From positions 248,001 through 312,000 of the forward strand of contig NZ_JARWNX010000062.1 in assembly GCF_029868385.1 (NCBI RefSeq): a DNA stretch of 64,000 nt, read 5' to 3'. Within the stretch, counting starts at the first letter, position 1; each line of letters starts with the position of its first letter. A model generated the notes under the pieces. The model was not told the DNA's origin. It saw nothing but the letters and a program-made list of their open reading frames with translations, and did not search any database. Shown in pieces: positions 24,316 through 34,536 of the stretch. The stretch comes from Nocardia cyriacigeorgica (lineage in GTDB: Bacteria > Actinomycetota > Actinomycetes > Mycobacteriales > Mycobacteriaceae). The position numbers and the translations under genes are program-made.

Positions 24316-25893
24316 GTGACCGATTCCGCCGACGGCTCCCCGAGCACCGAACCCGCGTTCCGGGACGAGCGTCTTCGGCTGTTCTCGTTCGCCACCGCCG
24401 ACAAGCGCGCCGACTACCTGCGCGTTCTCGACGCCTTCGATCGGGCGCGGGCCGCCTATGTGGTGTTGTTGCACGCCGACGACGTCGCCACCTGGATCGA
24501 TGCCGCAGAACCGGCCGGTACCGCCGCCACGGTGCTCACCGCGGCGGAGATCGGCCCGCTGCTCGATCAGCTGCACCGCTGGGGTGTGCTCGAACGCAGC
24601 TATGACGGCTCCCGCGCGGCGACCCTGGCCGAATACCGCAACCGGCATTTCGTCTACCAGTTCGCCCAGGCCGGGTTCCAGGCCTATCGCGCCGTCGCCG
24701 GAGTGTTGGAAGCCCGGCTCGATGATGTGTCGCTGCCGCGGCTGGTACTGCCTGAGCTGCTGGCCGATCTGCACGCCCTCGCCGAGGCCAACCGCGGCGC
24801 CGACGCCGAGCGGGTCTACCGCACCCTGCGCAGGCTCGATATCGCGCTCACCGATATGGCCGGGCACGCGGCGCAGTTCTATCTGTCGCTGGGCGATCTG
24901 GTGCGTACGACCGAGATCACCCCGGAGGCTTTCCTCGCCCACAAGGACGCGCTGCTCGCGCATATGCGCGAATTCGGCCTCGATCTGGCCCGGTTCGCGC
25001 CGCGGCTGGCCGCCGCGATCCTCGCCGTCGAGGACACCGGTATCGATGAGCTGATCGAACGCGCCGCGGGCTGCGATGAGCGGGTGTTGTTGAGTCCGGC
25101 TCGGCGACGGGCGGATTGGCGTGCCCGCTGGGACGGTCTGCGCACCTGGTTCGTGCCGCCGGAGGACGCCGCGGGTGCGAGCACCGAGGCCGAACGGCTG
25201 CGTGAGGCGACCATGAGCGCGATCGCGGCGGTGCTGTCGTTGTTGCGGCGGGTCACCGAGACGCGCAGGGGCGGGGTGAGCCGGGAGTCGGCGCTGCGAC
25301 ATCTGGCGGCCTGGTTCACCGCCGCACCGACCGCCGACAGCGCGCACGCCCTCTTCGATGCCGTATTCGGGCTCGGCCGCCCGCGGCATCTGGCCACCGA
25401 ACATCCCGACGCCGATATCGTGCCCGCGATCCGGTCCTGGTGGGAGGCACCACCATTGGAGATCTCGCGCACCCTCGCCGAGACCGGGCGACCACCGTCG
25501 GCCGGTGCGCCCGCCCGGATCCATCGCAATGACGCGGGTATTCGGCGGTTGCGGGAAGCCCAACTGGCGGCCCAGCGCGAACGCGCCGCGGCCGCCCGAT
25601 CGCTGGCGGGGGCCGATGTGCACGATCGGGTGCTCGATCCACGCGAGACCGAGGTGCTGCTGCGGCTGCTCGACGCCGCCTCGACCGCGTGGGTGCCGGT
25701 CAGCGGGCGGGTCGGCGGTACCAGCGGGTCCGACAGCGGTGTCACGCTCACCGTGTCACCGCACAGCGGTTCCACCGTGGTCCGCACGGCCGCGGGGATG
25801 CTGCATCTGAACAATCGCAAACTGGAGGTCCGCCAGACCACCCGGGCCTCGGCGCGCAATGGCGCGACCGACGCCGAGGGGAGCCGGGTATGA
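24316..25893 (+). CDS. jetA: Wadjet type II JetA-like protein (DUF2397 / TIGR02677)
   Basis: 525 residues from GTG 24316. The sequence has the character of TIGR02677: an N-terminal winged-helix-like region (RLRLFSFATADKRADYLRVLDAF), a long helical middle, and a C-terminal domain ending in a beta-rich stretch before LHLNNRKLEV. In Wadjet complexes JetA is the kleisin-like subunit that bridges the JetC heads. Its TGA overlaps the next ATG by four bases. Together with the two following genes it forms a tight operon. Recognition rests on operon order and overall resemblance. Confidence 0.82.
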   Translation: MTDSADGSPSTEPAFRDERLRLFSFATADKRADYLRVLDAFDRARAAYVVLLHADDVATWIDAAEPAGTAATVLTAAEIGPLLDQLHRWGVLERSYDGSRAATLAEYRNRHFVYQFAQAGFQAYRAVAGVLEARLDDVSLPRLVLPELLADLHALAEANRGADAERVYRTLRRLDIALTDMAGHAAQFYLSLGDLVRTTEITPEAFLAHKDALLAHMREFGLDLARFAPRLAAAILAVEDTGIDELIERAAGCDERVLLSPARRRADWRARWDGLRTWFVPPEDAAGASTEAERLREATMSAIAAVLSLLRRVTETRRGGVSRESALRHLAAWFTAAPTADSAHALFDAVFGLGRPRHLATEHPDADIVPAIRSWWEAPPLEISRTLAETGRPPSAGAPARIHRNDAGIRRLREAQLAAQRERAAAARSLAGADVHDRVLDPRETEVLLRLLDAASTAWVPVSGRVGGTSGSDSGVTLTVSPHSGSTVVRTAAGMLHLNNRKLEVRQTTRASARNGATDAEGSRV

Positions 25894-27335
25894 GCAGGCG
25901 TATCGATGCGCTCGCGCTCGACAACTATCAGCGCGCGGCGCGCGTGATGCTGGCCAATCACCTGGTCACCCGCACCTATCCGGATCGCATCGCGCTTGCG
26001 CTGGTGCGGCGCTGGGCCACCGAGCTGCGCGAGGATCTCGCGGAGTTGTTCGGGTACCGGCTGGAGGTCACCGAGACCACGGCCAGGGTATTTCCGGTGC
26101 TGGACCGGCTGGATGCGAGCCGACCCGCCCGCACCACCGCAGACCGGGTCTTCGACCGCCGCCGCTATGCGTATCTGGCGCTGGCTCTGGCGGCGCTGGG
26201 GCGGGCCGGTGATCAGATCACCCTGTCCGAGCTGGCCGATCAGGTGTCGGTGTACACCGCGCAGTTGGACGGACTCGATCTGGCGACCGACCGGGCCGCC
26301 GACCGTGATGGCTTCGTCGACGCGGTCGGGTGGCTGGCGACGCGTGGGGCGCTCACCTTGGCCGACGGCGATGCCAGCGGCTGGGCCTCGGACCCGACCG
26401 CGGGTGAGGCGCTCTACGATATCGATCGCGCCGTGGTGTTCGCCCTGTTCCGGCCGCCCCGAGCATTGCAGCATCTGCACAGCGTGCACGGGTTGCTCGG
26501 AGAATCCGACGGCCCCGGCCCGGCATCGACCCGTCATGCGGTGGCGGCGCGTTCGGTGCGACGGGCGCTGGTCGAGCGGCCTGTGGTGTATGCCGCCGAT
26601 CTCGGGCCCGACGAATCGCCGCTGCTGACCCAGGATCGGCTCATCGCCGAGGTGGAGCTGTTCACCGGTCTGCGGGCCGAACGCCGCGCGGAGGGTGTCG
26701 CGTTGATCGATACCTCCGGACGGTTGTCCGATGTCCGGTTCCCAGGTACCGGGACGCTCGCGCAGGTCGGGTTGCTGCTCGCGGGTGAGATCGCCGACCG
26801 GGTCCTCGATATCGACGATCCGGTGCTGCGCCGCACGGGCGACCCCGAGTCCGAGTCGGCGCTGGCCGACGAGTTGGACGCCGCGATCCCGCAGTCGTCG
26901 GTCTTCGAACCTCTGAGCGAACTCGATTCGGTACCAATCGGATTCGAGGAGACCGCGGCCGAACCGGACCCGGTTCCCGACTACCCGTTCCTCGACACCG
27001 CCTGGATCGATGACACCGTCCGCGCGCTCGCCGACCGCTACGGCGCGACCTTCGCTGCCCAGTGGCAGGCCGACGTGCCTGGGCTCACCGCCGAGGTCGT
27101 CGCATTGCTCGAACGGCTCCGGTTGGTGGTCTGCGTGCCCGACGGGCTGCTGGTGCTACCCGCGTTGGCACGCTACCGAGGGGCTGTGGTGACGGTGCGC
27201 GCGAAGAAATCGGCCGAGCTGTTCGTCACCGCTGCGGAAACCTTCGGGGCCGCCGACGAGGACGCAGCCACCACCGACGACCGACGTCACCCGGAACCCG
27301 TGCTGGACACGGCCGGTAGGGAAGGAGCCGAGTAG
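25890..27335 (+). CDS. jetB: Wadjet type II JetB-like protein (DUF2398 / TIGR02678)
   Basis: 481 residues from ATG 25890, overlapping JetA by the ATGA motif. The N-terminus (DNYQRAARVMLANHLVTRTYPD ... LRRDLAELFGY-like) and the aromatic DRRRYAYLALALAAL block fit TIGR02678. In Wadjet JetB is the KITE-type winged-helix partner of the kleisin. The stop TAG abuts the JetC start with no gap. The last about 40 residues are polar and may be disordered. Confidence 0.82.
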   Translation: MSRRIDALALDNYQRAARVMLANHLVTRTYPDRIALALVRRWATELREDLAELFGYRLEVTETTARVFPVLDRLDASRPARTTADRVFDRRRYAYLALALAALGRAGDQITLSELADQVSVYTAQLDGLDLATDRAADRDGFVDAVGWLATRGALTLADGDASGWASDPTAGEALYDIDRAVVFALFRPPRALQHLHSVHGLLGESDGPGPASTRHAVAARSVRRALVERPVVYAADLGPDESPLLTQDRLIAEVELFTGLRAERRAEGVALIDTSGRLSDVRFPGTGTLAQVGLLLAGEIADRVLDIDDPVLRRTGDPESESALADELDAAIPQSSVFEPLSELDSVPIGFEETAAEPDPVPDYPFLDTAWIDDTVRALADRYGATFAAQWQADVPGLTAEVVALLERLRLVVCVPDGLLVLPALARYRGAVVTVRAKKSAELFVTAAETFGAADEDAATTDDRRHPEPVLDTAGREGAE

Positions 27336-30300
27336 ATGTCGCTCATTCATGGCGGGGTGCGGTTCGTGCCGACCCGCGCGGGGATCGTGAACCTGTGGGA
27401 CTACCGCGATCAGGAGTTCTGTTTCGCCGACGGCAGGTTGGTGCTGCGCGGACCCAACGGTTCCGGTAAGACCAAGGCGCTCGAGGTGCTGTTCCCATTC
27501 GTGCTCGACGGCCGGATCGAGCCGCGGCGGCTCAACCCGTTCGCCGGTGAAGAACGCACCATGAAGTCGAATCTGCTGTATCGCAAACAGGATTCGGCCT
27601 ACTCCTATGTGTGGATGGAGTTCGCGCGCGGCCGCTGGGACGATCCGGAGGTGGTGACGGTCGGGATCGGTATGCGGGCCACACGCTCCTCGGACAAGGT
27701 GACGCGCTGGTACTTCGTCGCCGACGGTCGGGTGGGCGTCGATTTCTCCCTGCTCGGGCCCGACGATCGGCCGTTCACCCGCAAACAGCTGGCCGAGCAG
27801 ATCGGCTCGGACGCCATCGTCGATCGTCCGGTGGAGTACCGGGCCGCGATCGACGCCCGTATGTTCGGCCTCGGCACTCAACGCTACGACCAGCTCATCA
27901 ACCTCATCCTCACCCTGCGCCGCCCGCAGCTGGCCAAGAACCTCGATCCGCGCGGGCTCTCCCAGGCGTTGACCGACGGATTGCGGCCGCTCGACGATCA
28001 GCTGATCATGGACGCCGCCCGCTCGTTCAGCGATATGGAGGAGGTCGGGCGCACACTCGCCGGACTGGTCGAGGCCGACAGCGCAACCAGGGACTTCGTG
28101 GCCGTGTACCGCAAATATCTTGCGATACAGGCCAAGACCGATGTCGAGCAGGTGGCCGCCCGGCTGGACGCCGTCACGCATGCGAGCACCGCGTTGTTCG
28201 CGGCGACGGCGCTGCGGGAGCGTCGCGAGGGTGAACGCACCGCGGCCGAGGCGCGCGCCGATGACGCCGATCGCGCCTACGAACAGGCCATCGCCGACCG
28301 GGAGACCTTGCAACGCTCCAGCGCCTATGAGGGCAAACAGCAGCTCGACGATCTCGCCGACGCGGTCCGCCGGTTGGAGACCTCCGCCAGCGCGCATCGT
28401 GACAAGTCGGTCAAGGCCGCCCAAACGCTCGATCAACGCGCGCAGGAGGCCGAACGTGCCGCGGCGGCCGTCGCCACCACCGCGGCGGCGCTCGCCCGCG
28501 GTGAGGACGAATTGCGCGCGGCCGCCGAAGAAGCTGGCATCACATGGGCTCCACTGCCGGATATGTCGCGGGCCGAGCAGCTGACGGTCGCGGTGCGCGG
28601 CCATGCCGAGGAACGCGATGCCGATGTGCGCGCGGTGCGTCAGGCACTCGGCCTGCTCGATACCGCCTCCGCCGAGCGGAGCAGGGCCGAACGCCTCGCC
28701 GATCGCGCCCGCACCGCCCGCGATGCGGCGGCCGCCGAGATCGCCGGTGCGGAGGCCGCGGTCGGTGTCGCGCGCGGCGAAGCGAGTGCCGCGCTGCGGC
28801 ACTGGTGGTCGACGCATCGCGAGGTGTACGGCGCCGAGGGGAACGAGATCGTCGACGCGCTGGAGACGGCGCTCGCGCGGACCGGCATCGATGAGGTCGC
28901 CGGTCTGCCGGAAATCCTCGCCGAACACGCCGAACCGCTGCTGGACGCACTGCGCACCCGCCGCCAGGAGGCCAAGGCCCGCGTGGCGGCGGCCGATCAG
29001 CAGCTCCGCGAACTTGCTGCCGAACAGACGCAGGTCGCCGCACAGCGCGACGATGCCCCACCGCCCTCCCCCACCCGGACCGACTCCCGCGCCGATCGGC
29101 CGGGCGGTCCCCTCTGGCAGCTCGTCTGTTTCGCCGACGATGTCCCCGCCGAGGACGCTGCGGGTATCGAAGCGGCGCTGGCCGCGGCCGGTCTGCTCGA
29201 CGCGTGGATCTGCGCCGACGCCGACCGCCCCGCCGACCACGACTCCGAGGCCTACCTCGTCCCGCTGCCCGTCGATGCGCGCCCGACCGGCCGCACTCTC
29301 GCCGATGTGCTCGTCGTGGAGGAGGGATCGGCGGAACTCGCGGTGCCCCACACGGATGTCGCCGCGGTGCTGGCCTCGATCGCAGTGGTGGACTCGGGAT
29401 CCGATATCGCGCACACTGCCGGGTTCGCCTCGAGCGGCGACGGCGGACCTCGGGCATCCGGCGACGGCCGAGCCGAGAGGTCTGCGCTCGACAGCCACAT
29501 ACCGACCACCACGGGTGCAACTGATCCCATGCACACGGGTTCGCAGACCGGAGTCGGATCGGGCGGGGCGGTCTGCACCTCCGGCCATTTCCGGATCGGC
29601 GTACAACTCGGTCGGCACCGCAAACCGCATGCCGAGTTCATCGGCGCCACCGCACGTGCACGCCGCCGGGAACTGCGGATCGCGGAACTGGATCAGGCGA
29701 TCGGCACCGCCACCGCCGCACAGCAGGCCGCCGCCGACGACGAACGCGACGCCGCCGACCGGTTGACTCGGATCGGCGCCGCCGCCAAAGCGCTGCCGCG
29801 CCCCACCGGTGTGACCGCCGCCCTGCGTGCGGTCGCCGAATGCGCGGGCATGCTGCGGTCCAAGACCGAGGCCGCGACCCAGGCCGAGGCCGATCTCGAC
29901 CACGCGGTGACGCAGGTGTCGGCCGCGGAGAAGGCGGTGCGCACGGCCGCCGCCGCCCACCGGACCCCACGCGACCCGCGTGAGATCGATGCCCTCGCCG
30001 CCGCGATCCGGCATTTCGAGAACACCGGCACCGGGCTGCTGCGTCTGCGCACCGAACACGAGCGCGATCGGGAACGCGAACGCGAGGCGGGCGACCGGCA
30101 TGCCGAGGCGCGCGATCTCGCCGAGGCGTTCGCCGAGGAGGCCGAAGCCGCGCGCGCCGGGTTCGAGGAGCAGTCCCGCAAACTGGAGACACTGCGCGAA
30201 TCGCTCGGTGCCAGCGCCGCCGATATCGATCGGGACCTGGAGCAGGCCCGCGAGCGCATCGACGCGGCGCGGGCCGAGCAGAAGGCGGCACGCAAGGCCG

Positions 30301-31676
30301 CCAATACCGCCATCGAAGCGGTCGGCGACGCGGAGGCCGCCTACCGCACCGCGCACGAGTCGCTGGGCACCGCGCTGACCGAAGTGCTCGCCGATGTGCG
30401 CGCACTGGCGCCTTACGCGCAGCCCGATCTGCTCGCGCTGCTGGGCGCGAATACCGAATGTCGTTGGCCGAGCAGCGATGCCGCCTGGTCCACGCCGGAT
30501 CAGCTGCTGTATCGGATCGCCTCGGCCGGACCGGAATCCGAGCCGCGGGTGCTGCCCGACGAGGTGGCCGAACTCTTCGCCGAACTGCGCACCGCCACGG
30601 AATCGGTGCGGGCCACCGAAGCGGGCCGTAAATCCACCCGCAGCGCGGTCACCACGGCACTTCAGGAATTCGATGCCGCGCTGGCGGCTTCGGGCCGCGA
30701 CTATCGCGTGCACTGGGACGCCGCCGACGGGCTCACCGTGGTGCGCGTCCACGACGACCACGGTGTGGCCGCGCTCGCGGATTTCGCGCATCGGGTCGAT
30801 GCCGCGCGCCGCGATCAGGAGCTACTACTCACCGACGCCGAACGCCGCATTCTCGAAGACGCCCTGCTGACCGGCCTCGCCCAGCAGATCCACGAACGCA
30901 CCAGCGATGCCCGCGATCTGATCGGCCGGATGAGTGCCGAGATGAAACAGCGGCGCATGTCCTCGGGTAACACCATCGGCGTGCACTGGCTGCTGGCCGA
31001 CGGCTTGTCCGAGGCCGCGCGGGCGATGTGCAAACTGCTCGACCGCGACACCGCCGCACTCGGCGCCGAGGATCTGGCCGCCATCCGGGCCCATTTCGCC
31101 GCCGAGATCCGCGCCGCCCGCGCTGCCCATCCGGAACGCTCCTATCCCGAAATCCTCGCCGCCACCCTGGATTACCGCACCTGGCGGGTGTTCTCGTTCA
31201 CCCTGATCTCCGGTGACGGCTCCGAGGACCGGCTGACCGTCGCCCGCCACAGCGCCCTCTCGGGCGGTGAACAGTCGGTCTCCCTGCATCTGCCGCTGTT
31301 CGCCGCCGCCCACGTCATGCTCGATTCCGCCGACCCGCAGGCGCCCCGGCTGCTCGCCCTCGACGAGGCGTTCGCCGGTGTCGACGACAACGGCCGCAGC
31401 GAACTACTCGGCCTCAGCGTGCAATTCGACCTCGATCTGTTCATGACCGGCTACGACCTCTGGATCACCTACCCCCACGTCCCCGCCTGCGCCCACTACG
31501 ATCTCGCCCACTCCACCGCCGAGAACACCGTCAGCGCCACCCTGCTGGTCTGGGACACCGGCGACCTGCTGGCCGAACACGACGGCACCGACCTCACCAC
31601 CGCCCTGCACTCCCCCAACCGCCGCCGCTTACCCCATTCGATCCACGGCGGGCTCGCATTGGAATCGGTGGGCTGA
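27336..31676 (+). CDS. jetC: Wadjet type II JetC-like SMC/MukB-type ATPase (TIGR02680)
   Basis: 1446 residues. Walker A GPNGSGKT lies at residues 39-46. Two very long Glu/Arg/Ala coiled-coil arms flank a central hinge-like region at about residues 590-780. The C-terminal head carries the ABC signature LSGGEQ near residue 1308 and Walker B LLALDEAFAG near 1338. This is the MukB-like SMC of Wadjet, which extrudes DNA loops on small circular plasmids. No JetD (DUF2399) gene follows: the next 240 bases are non-coding and then an unrelated operon runs the other way. The Gly/Ser-rich, low-similarity insert around residues 690-745 looks flexible. Confidence 0.9.
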   Translation: MSLIHGGVRFVPTRAGIVNLWDYRDQEFCFADGRLVLRGPNGSGKTKALEVLFPFVLDGRIEPRRLNPFAGEERTMKSNLLYRKQDSAYSYVWMEFARGRWDDPEVVTVGIGMRATRSSDKVTRWYFVADGRVGVDFSLLGPDDRPFTRKQLAEQIGSDAIVDRPVEYRAAIDARMFGLGTQRYDQLINLILTLRRPQLAKNLDPRGLSQALTDGLRPLDDQLIMDAARSFSDMEEVGRTLAGLVEADSATRDFVAVYRKYLAIQAKTDVEQVAARLDAVTHASTALFAATALRERREGERTAAEARADDADRAYEQAIADRETLQRSSAYEGKQQLDDLADAVRRLETSASAHRDKSVKAAQTLDQRAQEAERAAAAVATTAAALARGEDELRAAAEEAGITWAPLPDMSRAEQLTVAVRGHAEERDADVRAVRQALGLLDTASAERSRAERLADRARTARDAAAAEIAGAEAAVGVARGEASAALRHWWSTHREVYGAEGNEIVDALETALARTGIDEVAGLPEILAEHAEPLLDALRTRRQEAKARVAAADQQLRELAAEQTQVAAQRDDAPPPSPTRTDSRADRPGGPLWQLVCFADDVPAEDAAGIEAALAAAGLLDAWICADADRPADHDSEAYLVPLPVDARPTGRTLADVLVVEEGSAELAVPHTDVAAVLASIAVVDSGSDIAHTAGFASSGDGGPRASGDGRAERSALDSHIPTTTGATDPMHTGSQTGVGSGGAVCTSGHFRIGVQLGRHRKPHAEFIGATARARRRELRIAELDQAIGTATAAQQAAADDERDAADRLTRIGAAAKALPRPTGVTAALRAVAECAGMLRSKTEAATQAEADLDHAVTQVSAAEKAVRTAAAAHRTPRDPREIDALAAAIRHFENTGTGLLRLRTEHERDREREREAGDRHAEARDLAEAFAEEAEAARAGFEEQSRKLETLRESLGASAADIDRDLEQARERIDAARAEQKAARKAANTAIEAVGDAEAAYRTAHESLGTALTEVLADVRALAPYAQPDLLALLGANTECRWPSSDAAWSTPDQLLYRIASAGPESEPRVLPDEVAELFAELRTATESVRATEAGRKSTRSAVTTALQEFDAALAASGRDYRVHWDAADGLTVVRVHDDHGVAALADFAHRVDAARRDQELLLTDAERRILEDALLTGLAQQIHERTSDARDLIGRMSAEMKQRRMSSGNTIGVHWLLADGLSEAARAMCKLLDRDTAALGAEDLAAIRAHFAAEIRAARAAHPERSYPEILAATLDYRTWRVFSFTLISGDGSEDRLTVARHSALSGGEQSVSLHLPLFAAAHVMLDSADPQAPRLLALDEAFAGVDDNGRSELLGLSVQFDLDLFMTGYDLWITYPHVPACAHYDLAHSTAENTVSATLLVWDTGDLLAEHDGTDLTTALHSPNRRRLPHSIHGGLALESVG

Positions 31677-31918
31677 GCGGCACCGGAGTTGCTTACTCGG
31701 CCGACAGCGCTCGGTCCGCTGCCGATTCCGAGTGGGGAACGCCTACTCGCGCCAGACGGACGATCGGGTTGGGTGCGGATTTCCGGTGCACGCCATCGGT
31801 GATCCGCGAGACAGATGCTCGCACCACATGGCGTAAACGCGCGCAGCATGCGATCGCCTGCGTTCACCGCCCAACGGCACCACCTCGACCTACCTGGTGT
31901 CAGACAGCGGATACCCGC

Positions 31919-32731
31919 TCATGACGGTGTGTGGGTCTTCTGTTCGGCGAACGCCCGGCGCGATTCCTCGTGCAGGATTTCGAGGAGTTCCTGCTCCAGC
32001 GCGACGAATTCGGGTGCGGTGATCGTCGACAGGTCGCGTGGTCGTGGGAGGTCGACGCGCACTTCGTGGCGCACGGTGGCGGGGCGGGCCGACAGCACGA
32101 TCACGCGGTCGGACAGGTAGACGGCCTCGCGGATGTCGTGGGTGATCATCAGGACCGTCCACCGGTACCGCTGCCACACCTGCTGCAACCAGGACTGCAT
32201 CTCGGTGCGGGTCAACGAGTCGAGCGCGCCGAAGGGTTCGTCCAGCAGCAGCACGTCACGTTCCTGGACGACGGTCCGCAGCAGCGCGGCCCGCTGCCGC
32301 ATACCACCCGACAGCTGCGCGGGCCTGGCGTTCTCGAACCCGGCCAATCCGAACACCGGGAACAGCTCGCGAGCGCGGCGGCGGGCCTGCGACTTGGGCA
32401 CGCCCTGCACCTGTAAGCCGAGCATGGTGTTGTCGAGGATGGTCCGCCAGGGGAACAGCAGGTCCTTCTGCGGCATATAGGCGCAGTGCGCGGCCGGGCT
32501 GTTGTCAGCGGTGGCGTGGAAGTGGACGGCGCCCGCATCGGGGGATTCGAGTCCGGCGAGCATGTTGAACACGGTGCTCTTCCCGCATCCGCTCGGCCCG
32601 ATGACGCTCACGAACTCACCCGATCCGACCGTGAACGAGACCCCGCCCAGCACTGCGAGATCCGGGCTACGCCGCCCGTGCCCGGGAAAGGACTTCCTGA
32701 GCCCGTCCACGACGAGCCGGTCGTCAACCAC
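31919..32731 (-). CDS. ABC importer ATPase, thiamin-precursor type
   Basis: 270 residues with Walker A GPSGCGKST, Q-loop YMPQKDLLFPW, signature LSGGMRQRAAL and Walker B VLLLDEPFGALD, as in the nitrate/taurine/pyrimidine ATPase group. The start GTG 32731 overlaps the permease stop by 8 bases. Last gene of a riboswitch-led operon (TenA, binding protein, permease, ATPase). It should power uptake of a pyrimidine precursor of thiamin (HMP or formylaminopyrimidine). Confidence 0.92.
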   Translation of the reverse strand: MVDDRLVVDGLRKSFPGHGRRSPDLAVLGGVSFTVGSGEFVSVIGPSGCGKSTVFNMLAGLESPDAGAVHFHATADNSPAAHCAYMPQKDLLFPWRTILDNTMLGLQVQGVPKSQARRRARELFPVFGLAGFENARPAQLSGGMRQRAALLRTVVQERDVLLLDEPFGALDSLTRTEMQSWLQQVWQRYRWTVLMITHDIREAVYLSDRVIVLSARPATVRHEVRVDLPRPRDLSTITAPEFVALEQELLEILHEESRRAFAEQKTHTPS

Positions 32732-33542
32732 GGCCGCCCCTGTTCTCCGCGAGCGCCCATGGCGCGATCAGGCGTTCGATCACGAACGTCGCCAGATACA
32801 GTACGATGCTCAGCAGCGCGGTCACCAGCACCGCCGCCAGCACCAGGTCGGTGCGGAACGAATTCTTCTGCAAGCTCATGTAGATGCCGAGGCCCTCACT
32901 GGCGCCGACATACTCGGCGAACACCGCACCCACCACCGCGTAGGTGATCCCGATCCGCAGCGCGGTGAAGAATCGCGGCACCGCCGAGGGCAACCGCACG
33001 TACCGGAACACCTGCACCCGCGAGGCACCCATGCTCCGCAACAGCGCGCCCGCCTCCCGGTCGGCGGCAGCGAACCCTTCGATCAGGCCGATCGCCATCG
33101 GGAAGAAGGTCACCAGCGACACCACCAGGATCTTCGGCAGCAGCCCGAACCCGAACCAGATGATCATCAACGGCGCGATCGCCACGATCGGCACGGTCTG
33201 CGAGGCCACGAACAGCGGCACGAACGCGCGCCGCAACCACGGGGAGAAGTCCACGATGATCGCCAGCGTCCAGGCCAGCGTCAGTGAGACCGCGAATCCG
33301 ATCAGCGTCACCTGCAAGGTGGCGGCGGCGTGGGTGCCGATCTCGTCACGATGCGCCCACCCCTGTCGCAGTACCCGCAGCGGCGAAGGCAGCACCTGCG
33401 GGCGGACGCCGCTGGTGGTGACGTAGATCTGCCAGACGGCGACCAGCACCGCCACCGTCACGACCGACGGTACGGCCCACCGGATGCCACCGGAGCGGAC
33501 CGGCCCGTCTACGGCGATGTCACGGGGTGGTGAGGTATTCAT
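32724..33542 (-). CDS. ABC importer permease, thiamin-precursor type
   Basis: About 272 residues from ATG 33542, with six predicted membrane segments. The permease EAA loop appears as IEGFAAADREAGALLRSMGASRVQVFRYVRLPSA. The start lies inside the last 23 bases of the binding-protein gene. It forms the membrane channel of the importer with the ATPase at 31919. Confidence 0.92.
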   Translation of the reverse strand: MNTSPPRDIAVDGPVRSGGIRWAVPSVVTVAVLVAVWQIYVTTSGVRPQVLPSPLRVLRQGWAHRDEIGTHAAATLQVTLIGFAVSLTLAWTLAIIVDFSPWLRRAFVPLFVASQTVPIVAIAPLMIIWFGFGLLPKILVVSLVTFFPMAIGLIEGFAAADREAGALLRSMGASRVQVFRYVRLPSAVPRFFTALRIGITYAVVGAVFAEYVGASEGLGIYMSLQKNSFRTDLVLAAVLVTALLSIVLYLATFVIERLIAPWALAENRGGRG

Positions 33543-34536
33543 TGGTGAAATAGCTCGACCAGTCGGGTTCGGTGGCCAGCGGTGCACCATCGGGCCCGTT
33601 CAGCAGGCCGCCGCGATACAGGAATCCGGAGTTGGCCGCCCACTGCGCCGAGGTCTGGCCGCCCACTCGGCCGTCGGCGTCCTTCATGAACTGCTCGGCC
33701 AGCATCCGCTGACTCTCGAAGACCAACGACTCGTCGTTGAACGCGCCCGGATTGGCGTCGATCAGGTCCTGCGCCGCCGCGTCGGGGTTGTCGGCGGCGA
33801 ACTGGTAGCCGCGTTGCAGTGCCTGCACGAACTGTCGCGCGCGGTCGGGGTTCGCGGCGAGCCAGTCCTCATTGGCGTCGATGACGATGGCGTACGCGTC
33901 GGGGAACCCGAAATCGGTGTAGCGGAAGTACTTCATGGGCGTGCCGTGGTGCTCGGCCTCGATGCCTTCCCACGCCAGATAGGAGACGGTGAAGTCGGCG
34001 TTACCGGAGTACACCGCCTCGTACGCCGACGATCCCAGCATCACCGAGGTGAAATCGCCGGTGCCGCCATCGTTCCGAATGACTTGTTGCAGCGCTTCTT
34101 TCTCGCCCGGGTCGCCGAACCCCGCGTAGGTCTTGCCGTCCAAGTCCTTCGGGCTCGCGATATCGGCACGGTCGGCGCGCACGCCGATGCCGGTCGCCCA
34201 ATGCTGGAGCGGTGCGAGCACCGATTTCGTGCGTGCGCCCGCCGCACGGGCGAAAGTGGACGAATTATGTGTGCTGATACCGAATTCCGCGTTCCCGGCA
34301 TCGATCACGGTGTCGACCGCGGTGTTGTTGTACGGCAGAATCTGCACGTCGAGGCCCGCTTCGGCGAAGAAGCCCCGCTGCATCGCGACGTAGAGCCCGG
34401 AGTGGTTGGTGTTGGGCGTCCAGTCCAGCGCGAAGCGGATCGTCTCGTCGGAGCCACCCGATCCGCAGGCGGTGAGCGTCGACACCGTGGCGACAGCGGC
34501 GACGACGACCGCGAGCGCGCGGCGTAGGCCGTTCAT
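33520..34536 (-). CDS. NMT1/THI5-like substrate-binding lipoprotein
   Basis: 338 residues. Lipoprotein signal with lipobox LTAC at about residues 21-24. The mature part begins IRFALDWTPNTNHSGLYVA, the hallmark of the ThiY/NMT1 pyrimidine-binding group. It should capture a thiamin pyrimidine precursor outside the membrane. ATG 34536 overlaps the TenA stop by four bases (ATGA). Confidence 0.9.
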   Translation of the reverse strand: MNGLRRALAVVVAAVATVSTLTACGSGGSDETIRFALDWTPNTNHSGLYVAMQRGFFAEAGLDVQILPYNNTAVDTVIDAGNAEFGISTHNSSTFARAAGARTKSVLAPLQHWATGIGVRADRADIASPKDLDGKTYAGFGDPGEKEALQQVIRNDGGTGDFTSVMLGSSAYEAVYSGNADFTVSYLAWEGIEAEHHGTPMKYFRYTDFGFPDAYAIVIDANEDWLAANPDRARQFVQALQRGYQFAADNPDAAAQDLIDANPGAFNDESLVFESQRMLAEQFMKDADGRVGGQTSAQWAANSGFLYRGGLLNGPDGAPLATEPDWSSYFTNEYLTTP

